From assembly GCF_900099605.1 (NCBI RefSeq), contig NZ_FNDK01000024.1, forward strand, positions 1-43,598: DNA of 43,598 bases, written 5' to 3'. How positions within the stretch are numbered: the first letter of the stretch is position 1; every line of letters starts with the position of its first letter. A program made the position numbers and the translations under genes. The notes below the pieces were generated by a model that saw only the letters and a list, made by a program, of their open reading frames with translations, searched no databases and was not told the origin of the DNA. The DNA is from Alteribacillus persepolensis (GTDB lineage Bacteria; Bacillota; Bacilli; Bacillales; Marinococcaceae). Shown in pieces: positions 6,678 to 13,034 of the stretch.

Positions 6678-6821
6678 ATGAATTTGCATTGCAGTGACTA
6701 TAAGCAAGTGAACCTTTTATTAAAAGAGGGATGGAGCCTTGTGGACGTAAGAAACTCCACCCCAAGTGGTTATGGATTTGTGTATGTGCTTAAGAAATTA
6801 AAAAATACCATCTTCATCTAA
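6678..6821 (+). CDS. Small early protein, EGW-motif family
   Basis: This is a 47-aa protein. ATG 6678 is preceded by GAGGAGGTGAAATGG; longer upstream frames lack a ribosome site. The core NLLLKEGWSLVDV...YGFVYVLKK resembles the neighbouring minus-strand protein (YLDEGWVLLS...YSLGYPK), so the two are probably one small beta-rich fold family found in phages. The 3' end overlaps that convergent gene by 24 bp. Function unknown. Confidence 0.65.
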   Translation: MNLHCSDYKQVNLLLKEGWSLVDVRNSTPSGYGFVYVLKKLKNTIFI

Positions 6822-7025
6822 AGCTTTGTTTTTGGTTTCATCACGTAACTGATTAAGAACAGCTTTTGTCTTGGGGTATCCCAAAGAATACGAGTGGTAG
6901 TCGTAACCAGGGACTTCTCCTTTGACAAAACCAGTTGATAAGAGAACCCAACCTTCATCAAGATAATGGGTTGCTTCTTTTCCTGATGAAACTTCAACGA
7001 TTTTTTCTATTTTTAAATCTTCCAT
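6798..7025 (-). CDS. Small antisense-oriented early protein, EGW-motif family
   Basis: This is a 75-aa protein with start ATG 7025, chosen for AAAGGAGG six to seven bases upstream; the longer frame begins inside that site. The central HYLDEGWVLLSTGFVKGEV resembles the protein encoded at 6678-6821 on the opposite strand. It lies against the direction of early transcription and has its own upstream palindrome (7039-7062), so it may be expressed in the lysogen or form an antisense-regulated pair. Function unknown. Confidence 0.65.
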   Translation of the reverse strand: MEDLKIEKIVEVSSGKEATHYLDEGWVLLSTGFVKGEVPGYDYHSYSLGYPKTKAVLNQLRDETKNKALDEDGIF

Positions 7026-7038
7026 AATGTACACCTCC

Positions 7039-7062
7039 TTTCTAGTACGAGTTTACTAGAAA
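7039..7062. promoter_or_regulatory. Palindrome TTTCTAGTA-N6-TACTAGAAA, copy 1
   Basis: A perfect 9-bp-arm inverted repeat abuts the ribosome site of the minus-strand gene ending at 7025. The same arms with a slightly different spacer recur at 7764-7787 in the same setting, which supports a protein-binding site or 5'-UTR hairpin rather than chance. Confidence 0.7.
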
Positions 7063-7104
7063 AGGGAGAAAAAGCCACATCAGCATCTTGAGGAGGCGAG
7101 CTGA

Positions 7105-7377
7105 ATGAACAACGACAAAAAAGAACTTTCAATTTTAATGGAAAACTCTCCTGATGCCATAAAAGCTATAGAAAAAGTCATTGAAGAACACAAAAACATC
7201 GATACGGTTATTGTTGAGCCGGATAGCTGGACTGGAAAGGAGTTATTAATTCAATCAAAAAGGCTGATCGACCTATGCCATGAAGTTCGTGAGATGAAGA
7301 TGTCGATCAACCGATTAAATGAAAAAATCAACAGCCTAACCAGTGATACTGAATATAGGAGGACGGATAATGGGTAA
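7105..7377 (+). CDS. Hypothetical early phage protein
   Basis: This is a 90-aa acidic protein, helical at both ends, with a coiled-coil-like C-terminal third (REMKMSINRLNEKINSL). It starts at ATG 7105 with GAGGAGGCGAGCTGA upstream, and the sequence before it is one of the three copies of the CCACATCAGCATCTTGAGG leader. The next gene starts within its last codons. No known family or function is recognised. Confidence 0.7.
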   Translation: MNNDKKELSILMENSPDAIKAIEKVIEEHKNIDTVIVEPDSWTGKELLIQSKRLIDLCHEVREMKMSINRLNEKINSLTSDTEYRRTDNG

Positions 7378-7543
7378 AAATTGTGATTTCACTCTCACTG
7401 TTACAAACGGCCATTTAGAGCGATTCCAACGAACCATCAATCACTCCAAGGAAATTTTCGAATTTGCCGAAGAAAAAGGTTGGAGTAAAGAAGAGCTTTT
7501 TGAGGCTCTGAGTCTCCTTTACTCCATGTCAGGTACTACTTGA
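7370..7543 (+). CDS. Hypothetical small early protein
   Basis: This is a 57-aa protein. ATG 7370 is supported by AGGAGG upstream and overlaps the previous gene by 8 bp, indicating translational coupling. The sequence is mostly helical (HLERFQRTINHSKEIFEF, then SKEELFEALSLLYSM). It overlaps the end of a convergent minus-strand zinc-ribbon gene by 8 bp. No function is recognised. Confidence 0.65.
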   Translation: MGKNCDFTLTVTNGHLERFQRTINHSKEIFEFAEEKGWSKEELFEALSLLYSMSGTT

Positions 7544-7751
7544 ATTTGTTTTTAAGTTCTTTAATTTCATTTTCCATTTTTTTGATAGACTCATTGTTTT
7601 CTAAAGCAATGTTCCCATCACAGTGAGGGCAAGTCACTGTTTGGTTTTTTTGAAACAATTTGTTTCCATCAACCTTAATTGTTTGTTCACATTCAGGGTT
7701 TACACAAGTTATATCAACTGTTTGTCCCTTGAACAATTTACTAACGTCCAT
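7536..7751 (-). CDS. Small zinc-ribbon protein
   Basis: This 71-aa protein has two CxxxC/CxxC knuckles (CVNPEC and CPHC) about 25 residues apart, typical of a zinc ribbon, followed by a charged helix (ENEIKELKNKFK). ATG 7751 is preceded by AAAGGAGGTGTGAAC. Like the gene at 6798-7025 it lies against the early operon and has the duplicated palindrome upstream (7764-7787), so both are probably controlled together. It may bind nucleic acid or protein; the role is unknown. Confidence 0.7.
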   Translation of the reverse strand: MDVSKLFKGQTVDITCVNPECEQTIKVDGNKLFQKNQTVTCPHCDGNIALENNESIKKMENEIKELKNKFK

Positions 7752-7763
7752 GTTCACACCTCC

Positions 7764-7787
7764 TTTCTAGTACTAGTTTACTAGAAA
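7764..7787. promoter_or_regulatory. Palindrome TTTCTAGTA-N6-TACTAGAAA, copy 2
   Basis: This is the second copy of the inverted repeat at 7039-7062, again directly upstream of the ribosome site of a minus-strand gene and followed by the shared CATCAGCATCTT leader of the next plus-strand gene. Similarity between the two modules extends over roughly 70 bp. Confidence 0.7.
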
Positions 7788-7831
7788 AGGAAGGAAAAAC
7801 CATATCAGCATCTTAAAGGAGGAGCTTCATC

Positions 7832-7981
7832 ATGAATAACCTCGATGAAAAGCTTTTTAGAGCAGAGTTGAAATGTATGGTTCTTAGAATTGCAAATGAA
7901 CTCTGTACCGATCCTTTATACACAAAAGAAAATGCTGCACAAGAATTAATGGAAATGCTTACTTTCCTCTGTCTGGATTAA
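7832..7981 (+). CDS. Hypothetical 49-aa early protein
   Basis: This is a short helical protein (begins MNNLDEKLFRAELK, ends MLTFLCLD). ATG 7832 has AAAGGAGGAGC upstream and belongs to the third copy of the repeated early leader. No motif is recognised. It is followed by a convergent winged-helix-like gene. Confidence 0.6.
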   Translation: MNNLDEKLFRAELKCMVLRIANELCTDPLYTKENAAQELMEMLTFLCLD

Positions 7982-7994
7982 AACCACATCAATA

Positions 7995-8249
7995 TCACGA
8001 TGGTTTGTATCCATTTGATACGTATTGTCGGCCTTTTGGGGTTAGCCCATACAATCTCGTTTTGTTGTTGGGGTGAGTCGCTAATAAACCATCATCAGCA
8101 AGATTTATTAGGTGGAAAAGAACATCCTTTGTATGAAGCTCTGGCAAATATATGTGAGCCATTTCTTCTCCGTCAAAACTTAATAAATCATCTGAAACAT
8201 CATTTATCAAAAGAAGCAGTTCTCTTTTTAATGCTTGATCAACAGCCAT
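7995..8249 (-). CDS. Small winged-helix-like protein
   Basis: This is an 84-aa protein. Start ATG 8249 has AAAGGAG upstream. The helical N-terminus is followed by a strand-turn-strand segment (LADDGLLATHPNNKTRLYGL) and TPKGRQYV, the usual wing and final helix of phage winged-helix proteins. It is possibly a regulator. It is the third minus-strand gene embedded among rightward early genes but lacks the CTAGTA palindrome of the other two. Confidence 0.65.
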   Translation of the reverse strand: MAVDQALKRELLLLINDVSDDLLSFDGEEMAHIYLPELHTKDVLFHLINLADDGLLATHPNNKTRLYGLTPKGRQYVSNGYKPS

Positions 8250-8307
8250 TAAATCAACTCCTTTTATTAAAGGTAGAAAAAACATATTAAGAAGGAGGGC
8301 AGTCCAT

Positions 8308-8550
8308 ATGATTGACGCGCATAAAATGTCACGAGGTGATGTACCGATGACTGACAATCATGAAGATATGTCTATGGAATACACCAGCGGTAACACCAAA
8401 GTGCGTATCGTAGATCCAGGTGAAGTACCAAAGGAAAAAGTGGACCGAATTTTAAAGGAAGCCCACCAAATCGGCTGGTCCATATGGTGCGATCTTTCTC
8501 CAGAGAAACAGAAAGAACTCAACGAGAAATACGCAAAGCGGGCTGATTAA
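8308..8550 (+). CDS. Hypothetical early phage protein
   Basis: This is an 80-aa protein with two plausible starts: ATG 8308 (GAAGGAGGG upstream) and ATG 8347 (GAGGTGATG upstream). The conserved-looking part is KVRIVDPGEVPKEKVDRILK followed by IGWSIWCDLSPEKQKELNEKYAKR, a type of small protein I associate with Bacillus phages and integrative elements. Function unknown. Confidence 0.7.
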   Translation: MIDAHKMSRGDVPMTDNHEDMSMEYTSGNTKVRIVDPGEVPKEKVDRILKEAHQIGWSIWCDLSPEKQKELNEKYAKRAD

Positions 8551-8640
8551 AGCCTGCGTTGATGGACGAGTTGTGCCGCATTTATTTAATCTAATTTCAT
8601 TTTATATCCAATAACGGCAATGGTTCCATGTACATCCTGC

Positions 8641-8659
8641 ATATGCATCACGTGCATAT
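8641..8659. promoter_or_regulatory. ATATGCA-TCACG-TGCATAT palindrome
   Basis: A perfect 7-bp-arm inverted repeat ends a few bases before the ribosome site of the XRE gene at 8678. It is a plausible operator, perhaps for that protein itself. The 8551-8640 stretch upstream holds no gene. Confidence 0.5.
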
Positions 8660-8677
8660 TTGAAGGAGGTGAATAAC

Positions 8678-8953
8678 GTGGAGTACGGAGCGATTTTGAA
8701 AGCATGTAGAAAACGCGCTGGAATGACGCAAGAAGAACTAGCGGAAAGATTACACATGGGGCAGTCCGATATATCTCGGTATGAGTCGGACAAGCAAGAG
8801 CCAACCATTTCCCTCTTTAAAGCATGGACAGAAAATACACAGTCACCAGAAGTGATGGCTGCCTTTCTCTTAGGGATAGATGGAGTTACCATGATGCAGC
8901 AAATCATGATGACATTTGGAAGTGCAATAGGAATGATTTTAATGGGGGCTTAA
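8678..8953 (+). CDS. XRE regulator with hydrophobic tail
   Basis: This is a 91-aa protein with start GTG 8678 behind AAGGAGGTGAATAAC. The N-terminal HTH_XRE domain is clear (AGMTQEELAERLHMGQSDIS RYES). The last 30 residues are hydrophobic (MMTFGSAIGMILMGA), so the protein may associate with the membrane or with the 31-aa membrane peptide encoded 2 bp downstream. The palindrome at 8641-8659 could be its operator. Probably an early-lytic regulator. Confidence 0.8.
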   Translation: MEYGAILKACRKRAGMTQEELAERLHMGQSDISRYESDKQEPTISLFKAWTENTQSPEVMAAFLLGIDGVTMMQQIMMTFGSAIGMILMGA

Positions 8954-8954
8954 C

Positions 8955-9050
8955 ATGTTTAAAAACATAACTAGATTAGAGTGGAGTATCCTTATTACGT
9001 TTATTGCAGTGTTTTTAATAGCTCTTAGAGTGGCAGAAATTAACCTGTGA
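8955..9050 (+). CDS. 31-aa single-span membrane peptide
   Basis: ATG 8955 opens a 31-aa peptide whose residues 9-26 (EWSILITFIAVFLIALRV) form one membrane span. It starts 2 bp after the XRE gene stop, with GGGGGCT as a weak ribosome site, so it is probably translationally coupled. The coupling suggests it acts with the hydrophobic-tailed regulator. Confidence 0.5.
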   Translation: MFKNITRLEWSILITFIAVFLIALRVAEINL

Positions 9051-9060
9051 GGTGCTAAGT

Positions 9061-9114
9061 ATGGAGGAAATAAAAATAAAAAATGCCTGCTGCGGCAACA
9101 GCAAGCACTTTTAG
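9061..9114 (+). CDS. Possible 17-aa peptide containing a hairpin
   Basis: ATG 9061 follows GAGGTGCTAAGT and opens a 17-codon frame (MEEIKIKNACCGNSKHF). Its second half forms a stem TGCCTGCTG/CAGCAAGCA followed by CTTTT, so the segment could equally be a terminator or attenuator after the membrane peptide. The coding status is uncertain. Confidence 0.3.
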   Translation: MEEIKIKNACCGNSKHF

Positions 9115-9153
9115 GAACCGTTATTAGCTACATTGTAGCACTTAGGTTGGTAT

Positions 9154-9265
9154 GTGGCAAGTCAGCTTTGCGGTGCTGCTTGCCGCCGGGTCTATGACTG
9201 GACATACATCCCCTCGATGGTTTATCCCCCCTCCGTAGTCATGGGCCCGGCGGTGTGCTGGCACC
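9154..9265 (+). ncRNA. GC-rich structured element upstream of tandem paralogues
   Basis: Two strong hairpins sit back to back. GGCAAG-T-CAGC/GCTG-CTTGCC spans 9156-9184. CCGCCGGG-TCT-ATGACT (9183-9199) pairs with AGTCAT-GGG-CCCGGCGG (9237-9253), about 17 continuous pairs allowing G-U. A short GTGC/GCAC hairpin follows (9254-9264). The GC content is far above the neighbourhood, and the element ends about 10 bp before the ribosome site of the gene at 9282. It could be a cis-regulatory leader, a small RNA, or a REP/MITE-like insertion; I do not recognise a known family. Confidence 0.5.
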
Positions 9266-9281
9266 AGAAAGGGGTGAAACA

Positions 9282-9440
9282 GTGAGACTTGATCCTGAGC
9301 TGAAGTATTACATTGTGCAGCATATTGAAGCACTGGGACATGCGGAGGCAGTAAAGGTACTGTCCAAACGATTAGGTATCGAAAAAGATATCATTCGCTG
9401 GGTGTATCAGGATGAAAAAGGGAGGAAAAAGGCAGGGTAG
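9282..9440 (+). CDS. Small phage protein, first of a tandem paralogous pair
   Basis: This is a 52-aa protein with start GTG 9282 behind AAAGGGGTGAAACA. Sequence RLDPELKYYIVQHIEALGHA then VLSKRLGIEKDIIRWVYQDE. It aligns with the next gene (YIVNHLDTLG... VSHRLAFDRDYVLEIYFNE), indicating a tandem duplication with strong divergence. It is helical and possibly DNA-binding, but no assigned function is recognised. Confidence 0.65.
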   Translation: MRLDPELKYYIVQHIEALGHAEAVKVLSKRLGIEKDIIRWVYQDEKGRKKAG

Positions 9441-9493
9441 CGCAGTTATCGGTGATGGCATTCGAAAATACACAACGAAAGCGGGGGGAGATT

Positions 9494-9658
9494 ATGACAC
9501 CGACAAAAGACATTGTTTTTTACATCGTCAACCATTTGGATACGTTGGGGATGGAAAAAGGAGTAGAACAAGTTTCACATCGACTAGCTTTTGATCGGGA
9601 CTACGTTTTAGAAATTTATTTCAACGAAAAAAGAAAGGCCCATCAGATGGCGGTCTGA
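9494..9658 (+). CDS. Small phage protein, second of a tandem paralogous pair
   Basis: This is a 54-aa protein. ATG 9494 is preceded by GGGGGGAGATT; longer frames lack a ribosome site. It shares the pattern YIV.H...LG......V.S.RL......V...Y..EK with the 52-aa protein encoded at 9282. A CATCAGA/TCTGATG hairpin overlaps its last codons (9639-9658). Function unknown. Confidence 0.65.
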   Translation: MTPTKDIVFYIVNHLDTLGMEKGVEQVSHRLAFDRDYVLEIYFNEKRKAHQMAV

Positions 9659-9745
9659 TGAGCAAGGGGGTTCGCACTAAAAGTATCACTGCTTTTATTG
9701 TATGCGAATTCCCTACAAAAATGCAAGAGCTGGAGTTTTGATGTA

Positions 9746-9919
9746 ATGATTCGTTACAGGATACCAATCCCCAGCATCTATGTTGGACTGACAAAAGGAA
9801 GCACAAACCGGGGACGGTTATTTAGAAAGTATGTCCAAGGTTATCTAAAAAGAACCTATCCTGATATGAAATTAATCAAAACGGAAGGGATGTGTGCAGT
9901 TTGTGAGAGGAGGGGATGA
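9746..9919 (+). CDS. Small basic phage protein
   Basis: This is a 57-aa basic protein (MIRYRIPIPSIYVGLTKGS, then RGRLFRKYVQGYLKRTYPDMKLIKT) with a terminal CAVC pair. ATG 9746 has only a weak CTGGAG site. I recall similar proteins upstream of DnaD genes in Bacillus phages. The next frame starts in its stop codon. Function unknown. Confidence 0.6.
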   Translation: MIRYRIPIPSIYVGLTKGSTNRGRLFRKYVQGYLKRTYPDMKLIKTEGMCAVCERRG

Positions 9920-9978
9920 ATTTGAAGCATGACATAACGGTCATTGATTGGAGAAACCTCGGTGGTGAGCATCGTTGA
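9916..9978 (+). CDS. 20-aa linker peptide upstream of dnaD
   Basis: ATG 9916 overlaps the previous stop (ATGA), has GAGAGGAGGGG upstream, and encodes 20 residues ending in TGA that overlaps the TTG start of the DnaD-like gene. It may exist mainly for translational coupling of the initiator gene. Confidence 0.45.
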   Translation: MNLKHDITVIDWRNLGGEHR

Positions 9979-10706
9979 ACTATATTAAGGAAATTAATGC
10001 TTTTTATGATTGGCTCGAACTAAATGAGTTGTCCAAATCAGCAGTATTATTATGGCATGCGCTTATGCACCTTAATAACAAGTCTGGTTGGCAGCAAACA
10101 TTTACGGTAGCCAGATCAGTAATAGAAGCAAAAACAGGATTGAAGAAAGATGCTTACTATAAAGCAAGGAATCAGCTTAAACAAGCTGGACTAATTGATT
10201 TTAAAGAAAGGGGAACAAAAGCAACAGCATTTGAACTTATTCCCTTTTCGTCTGTTAAACAGACAAGTACCCAGACAACAACAGAGACAACAGAACAGAC
10301 AAGTACCCAGACAACAACCGCGACCGTTACTAAACAAAACGAAACAAAACAAAAGAGAGAGGGAGAGGGCGCGCGTGAGGAAAATCCTTTTGATGTATTT
10401 CAAGAGAACTTTGGCATGGCAAGGCCAGCCATTCTCCAATCAATTGGGATGTGGTGTGATGATCTAAGCCCGGGTTTGGTTAGTAGCGCAATTAAATTTG
10501 CAGCTAAAAAGGGATGGCGTTCTTTTGCGTCCATCGAAAGCATTTTAAACGAGTGGGAAGAACAAGGGATTGATGATGTACAACAGGCGAGAAGATATGA
10601 AAAAGGCAAGATGCGTAGAAACAACAATACCATTCCTTTCCCGCGTGAAAAACAAGGGAAATCTATCTTTGATGAGTTGCGAGAGGAGGGCTCCAATGAA
10701 GTATGA
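9975..10706 (+). CDS. DnaD-like replication initiation protein
   Basis: This 243-aa protein probably binds the phage origin and recruits the helicase loader and helicase. Residues 1-95 look like a winged-helix DNA-binding domain (SAVLLWHALMHLNN... YYKARNQLKQAGLIDF). A Thr/Gln-rich linker follows (about 96-125) encoded by two perfect 23-bp repeats. The C-terminal part (about 135-215, with GLVSSAIKFAAKKG and IESILNEWEEQGI) matches the DnaD/DnaB_2 domain. TTG 9975 overlaps the preceding stop and has GGTGGTGAGC upstream. The following gene starts inside its 3' end. The arrangement initiator, G39P-like, DnaB is a standard Bacillus-phage replication cassette. Confidence 0.85.
   Translation: MNYIKEINAFYDWLELNELSKSAVLLWHALMHLNNKSGWQQTFTVARSVIEAKTGLKKDAYYKARNQLKQAGLIDFKERGTKATAFELIPFSSVKQTSTQTTTETTEQTSTQTTTATVTKQNETKQKREGEGAREENPFDVFQENFGMARPAILQSIGMWCDDLSPGLVSSAIKFAAKKGWRSFASIESILNEWEEQGIDDVQQARRYEKGKMRRNNNTIPFPREKQGKSIFDELREEGSNEV
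10260..10318 (+). repeat. Two perfect 23-bp repeats inside the initiator gene (possible origin iterons)
   Basis: The sequence beginning CAGACAAGTACCCAGACAAC is found at 10260-10282 and 10296-10318, 36 bp apart, in the Thr/Gln linker codons. Phage origins are often located inside the initiator gene, so these may be origin iterons; a purely protein-level repeat is the alternative. Confidence 0.6.
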
Positions 10707-11031
10707 ACAGGCTGTTGATGTACTAGAAACGATTAAGGAAATTTATCCCAAATTCGAGATTACAAAACGGAAGGCTGAAATACTAATACCTGCTTTGAAA
10801 AAAATGGATTATGACGGTGTTATAAAAAACTTATCGTCCTACGCTGCTGAAAAACCTTTCCCCCCAACTATCGCAGAAATTGCATCATATCCCAAAACAA
10901 GAAATGAAGAATGGGAGAAAGTCAAAGAATTCCGTAAGAACGGAGAAAAAGTCAACCCAGAGAAAAAGAAGAAATTTCGGCAGTATTGGAACAACCTTCT
11001 GGAAAAGGTGAAAGCGGATGACGAGACTTGA
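10696..11031 (+). CDS. G39P-like helicase loader/inhibitor
   Basis: The 111-aa protein has the helical N-terminal domain of SPP1 G39P (VLETIKEIYPKFEITKRKAE... GVIKNLSSYAAEKPFPPTIAEIA), which binds the replicative helicase and delivers it to the origin. The basic tail KVNPEKKKKFRQYWNNLLEK would be the flexible helicase-contacting end. ATG 10696 has GAGAGGAGGGCTCC upstream and overlaps the DnaD gene by 11 bp; it overlaps the helicase gene by 14 bp, as expected for a coupled loader. Confidence 0.8.
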   Translation: MKYEQAVDVLETIKEIYPKFEITKRKAEILIPALKKMDYDGVIKNLSSYAAEKPFPPTIAEIASYPKTRNEEWEKVKEFRKNGEKVNPEKKKKFRQYWNNLLEKVKADDET

Positions 11032-12322
11032 AAACGCGGAAGCAGAACAAGCGGTACTGGGTGCCATTCTTCTGGAGCCGGATCTTATTCAAGAATGCAC
11101 TTTGCAAGCGAAACATGTCATTCATCCGAAACATAAAGCAATCTTAAAAGCTATGAAAACGGCACAACAGAAGGATGAGCCACCAGACATGGTAACCGTA
11201 TTCAGCTATTTGAGGGATGCAGCAAGTGAAGTTGGTGGCATAAGTTACCTCTCCGATTTGGCAGGCTCTGTAGCTTCTGTTCATTCGTTTCAACATCATC
11301 AGCGTCTTGTGTTTGAGGCGTATAAGCTACGACAAGCAAGAGAACAAGCATTAGCTTTTACAGAGAATGCAACAGAAGAAAACATGCTGGAACTGCAAGA
11401 AAAGTTGTCTCAGCTAAGTGAAGTCGGTCAGATTAACGAAGAAAGAACCGTAAGAGACTGGCTTTCCGAGATTGCTATGGATATGACGATGTCAGAAGAC
11501 GAATCTGGTGCAGCAGGTGGCTATGAAACAGGATTGAGTGAGTTTGACTATATGACAGGCGGACTACAGCCAGAAGATTTAATTATTGTTGCTGCAAGAC
11601 CTTCCATGGGGAAGACAGCATTTGCACTTAATCTTGCAGGAGGGCACTGTAAAAATGGCGGTTCCTCTCATGTGTTTTCACTGGAAATGGGAGCAAAAAG
11701 CTTACTTCATCGAATCTTATCTGCAGAAGGTAGCATTGATCTCACGAAATGGAAACAGCCCTTTCAAATGTTTGATGATGATGATTACGACAAGGCAACG
11801 TCTGCCTCTGGAAAGGTTTATGACTGGAACCTCTCGATCTATGAGACAAAGCGCATGGTCAGTGATATTCGAGCAACTGTGAAGAAGAAAGTAAATGAGT
11901 ATCCAGACGACAATCATCTGGTTGTCATCGATTATCTGCAACTTATGAGTGCCAGCAGGCGTTACGAAAATCGAGTTTTGGAAATTGGTGAAATCACAAG
12001 GGACTTGAAGATGATGGCACGTGAGTTAAAAGTGCCGGTTGTACTTCTTTCTCAGCTGTCTAGGGGCGTTGAATCTCGACAAGATAAACGACCGATGATG
12101 TCAGACCTTCGAGAGTCAGGAAACATCGAGCAGGACGCTGATATTGTCTCGTTTTTGTACCGGGAAGATTACTACGATGCAGAAGCTGAAAATCAGAACA
12201 TCACAGAAATCATTATTCGTAAGCAAAGGAACGGTCCAACAGGCACTGCTGAAATGGCATTTATCAAGGAATATCAAAAATTTGTGAATCTTGACCGCAG
12301 ACATGAGGAGGTAGGCATATGA
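11018..12322 (+). CDS. dnaB: Replicative DNA helicase (DnaB family)
   Basis: This 434-aa hexameric helicase unwinds DNA at the phage fork. The N-terminal domain begins ENAEAEQAVLGAILLEP. The RecA-like domain has Walker A ARPSMGKTA at about 193-201, the FSLEM motif, Walker B VVIDYLQLM near 310, and the arginine-finger region LRESGNIEQDADIVSFLYRED. Length is normal. ATG 11018 follows GGAAAAGGTGAAAGCGG and overlaps the loader gene. No damage is seen. Confidence 0.95.
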   Translation: MTRLENAEAEQAVLGAILLEPDLIQECTLQAKHVIHPKHKAILKAMKTAQQKDEPPDMVTVFSYLRDAASEVGGISYLSDLAGSVASVHSFQHHQRLVFEAYKLRQAREQALAFTENATEENMLELQEKLSQLSEVGQINEERTVRDWLSEIAMDMTMSEDESGAAGGYETGLSEFDYMTGGLQPEDLIIVAARPSMGKTAFALNLAGGHCKNGGSSHVFSLEMGAKSLLHRILSAEGSIDLTKWKQPFQMFDDDDYDKATSASGKVYDWNLSIYETKRMVSDIRATVKKKVNEYPDDNHLVVIDYLQLMSASRRYENRVLEIGEITRDLKMMARELKVPVVLLSQLSRGVESRQDKRPMMSDLRESGNIEQDADIVSFLYREDYYDAEAENQNITEIIIRKQRNGPTGTAEMAFIKEYQKFVNLDRRHEEVGI

Positions 12323-12504
12323 CGGCTGAACAAATCTGTCAAGCTTTGAAAGAACATTACCAACAAAACGGTGAAATCATGTCTCAAGTTGAATTTATGC
12401 AGAAATGTACAAGTTATGACTATCACGAACTGGTGAATGGAATTAAGCTCTTTGATCAGTATTTAGATTCTATTTCCCCAATTACCATGATAAGAGGTAA
12501 ATAG
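12319..12504 (+). CDS. Hypothetical 61-aa protein after dnaB
   Basis: ATG 12319 overlaps the helicase stop by 4 bp with GAGGAGGTAGGCAT upstream. The protein is helical (AEQICQALKEHYQQNGEIMS onward) with no recognised motif. Tight coupling suggests a role near replication. The 60 bp that follow hold no gene. Confidence 0.6.
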   Translation: MTAEQICQALKEHYQQNGEIMSQVEFMQKCTSYDYHELVNGIKLFDQYLDSISPITMIRGK

Positions 12505-12564
12505 CAACACGGTAAGACTGAAACCACTGGAATGTAAAGAAAATAATGGAAGAGGGTGTAGCGA

Positions 12565-12714
12565 ATGGAACTACGTCGGCAAGTATTGCTGCAGGAACTA
12601 CAAAAACAAAGCTTTTATGTAGCTCATGACGGACGATTACTCCGTGAATTGTCTCTAGAGGAACTGGAAACGGAGAGAGTGCGACTTCCAGAGATCATGG
12701 AGGCGAAAGCTTAA
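12565..12714 (+). CDS. FbpA-like small protein
   Basis: This 49-aa protein (begins MELRRQVLLQELQKQ, then HDGRLLRELSLEELETERVR) resembles in pattern the Fur-regulated basic protein A family (RRQVL...KDGRxLxELxLxELE), which is also carried by many Bacillus phages. GGGTGTAGCGA precedes ATG 12565 as a weak ribosome site. The stop overlaps the next ATG. A role in phage biology is unknown and the family call is by pattern only. Confidence 0.6.
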   Translation: MELRRQVLLQELQKQSFYVAHDGRLLRELSLEELETERVRLPEIMEAKA

Positions 12715-13034
12715 TGCCGGCAAAAAAGAAATACGTCCTCTTGTACTGTTCTGATTGTAGAGAAGAAACACTTGTTGCTGCCAAAAAGCACATCAGGAAA
12801 TATTTCTGTGCGTTATGTGGTGAAAATGTAGCTTTGGAAGTGGCAGATAAATTATGGATAGACAAGCTTTATTACAAAAAGAAGCATTGGACAGAAGATG
12901 AAGATACGGCGCTTATTTATGGATTTCAAAAAGGGTGCTCTTTTCGAGAAATTGCTGACGGTCTTATGTATCGAAGTCCTCAAGCTGTTAGGAGAAGAGT
13001 GCAGCAGTTACAAAGCAAGGGGGTCTTGTCATGA
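12714..13034 (+). CDS. Zinc-ribbon plus SANT/Myb-like HTH protein
   Basis: The 106-aa protein has two Cys pairs (CSDC and CALC, about residues 12-35) forming a zinc ribbon. A helical domain follows (HWTEDEDTALIYGFQKGCSF... MYRSPQAVRRRVQQLQSKG) with the Trp and acidic start typical of SANT/Myb-type DNA binding. It may be a phage DNA-binding regulator. It starts at the TAATG junction with the FbpA-like gene, and its stop overlaps the next ATG, so this is one operon. Confidence 0.75.
   Translation: MPAKKKYVLLYCSDCREETLVAAKKHIRKYFCALCGENVALEVADKLWIDKLYYKKKHWTEDEDTALIYGFQKGCSFREIADGLMYRSPQAVRRRVQQLQSKGVLS

Noticed and set aside
6437-9660. Arbitrium (AimR/AimP) communication system
   Set aside because: No TPR-type AimR receptor gene or secreted AimP precursor is found; the small peptides here lack a signal sequence.
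10191-10439. Cys-rich minus-strand frame opposite the DnaD-like gene
   Set aside because: It is the reverse reading of the Thr/Gln linker repeats; it has no ribosome site and the plus-strand gene is certain.
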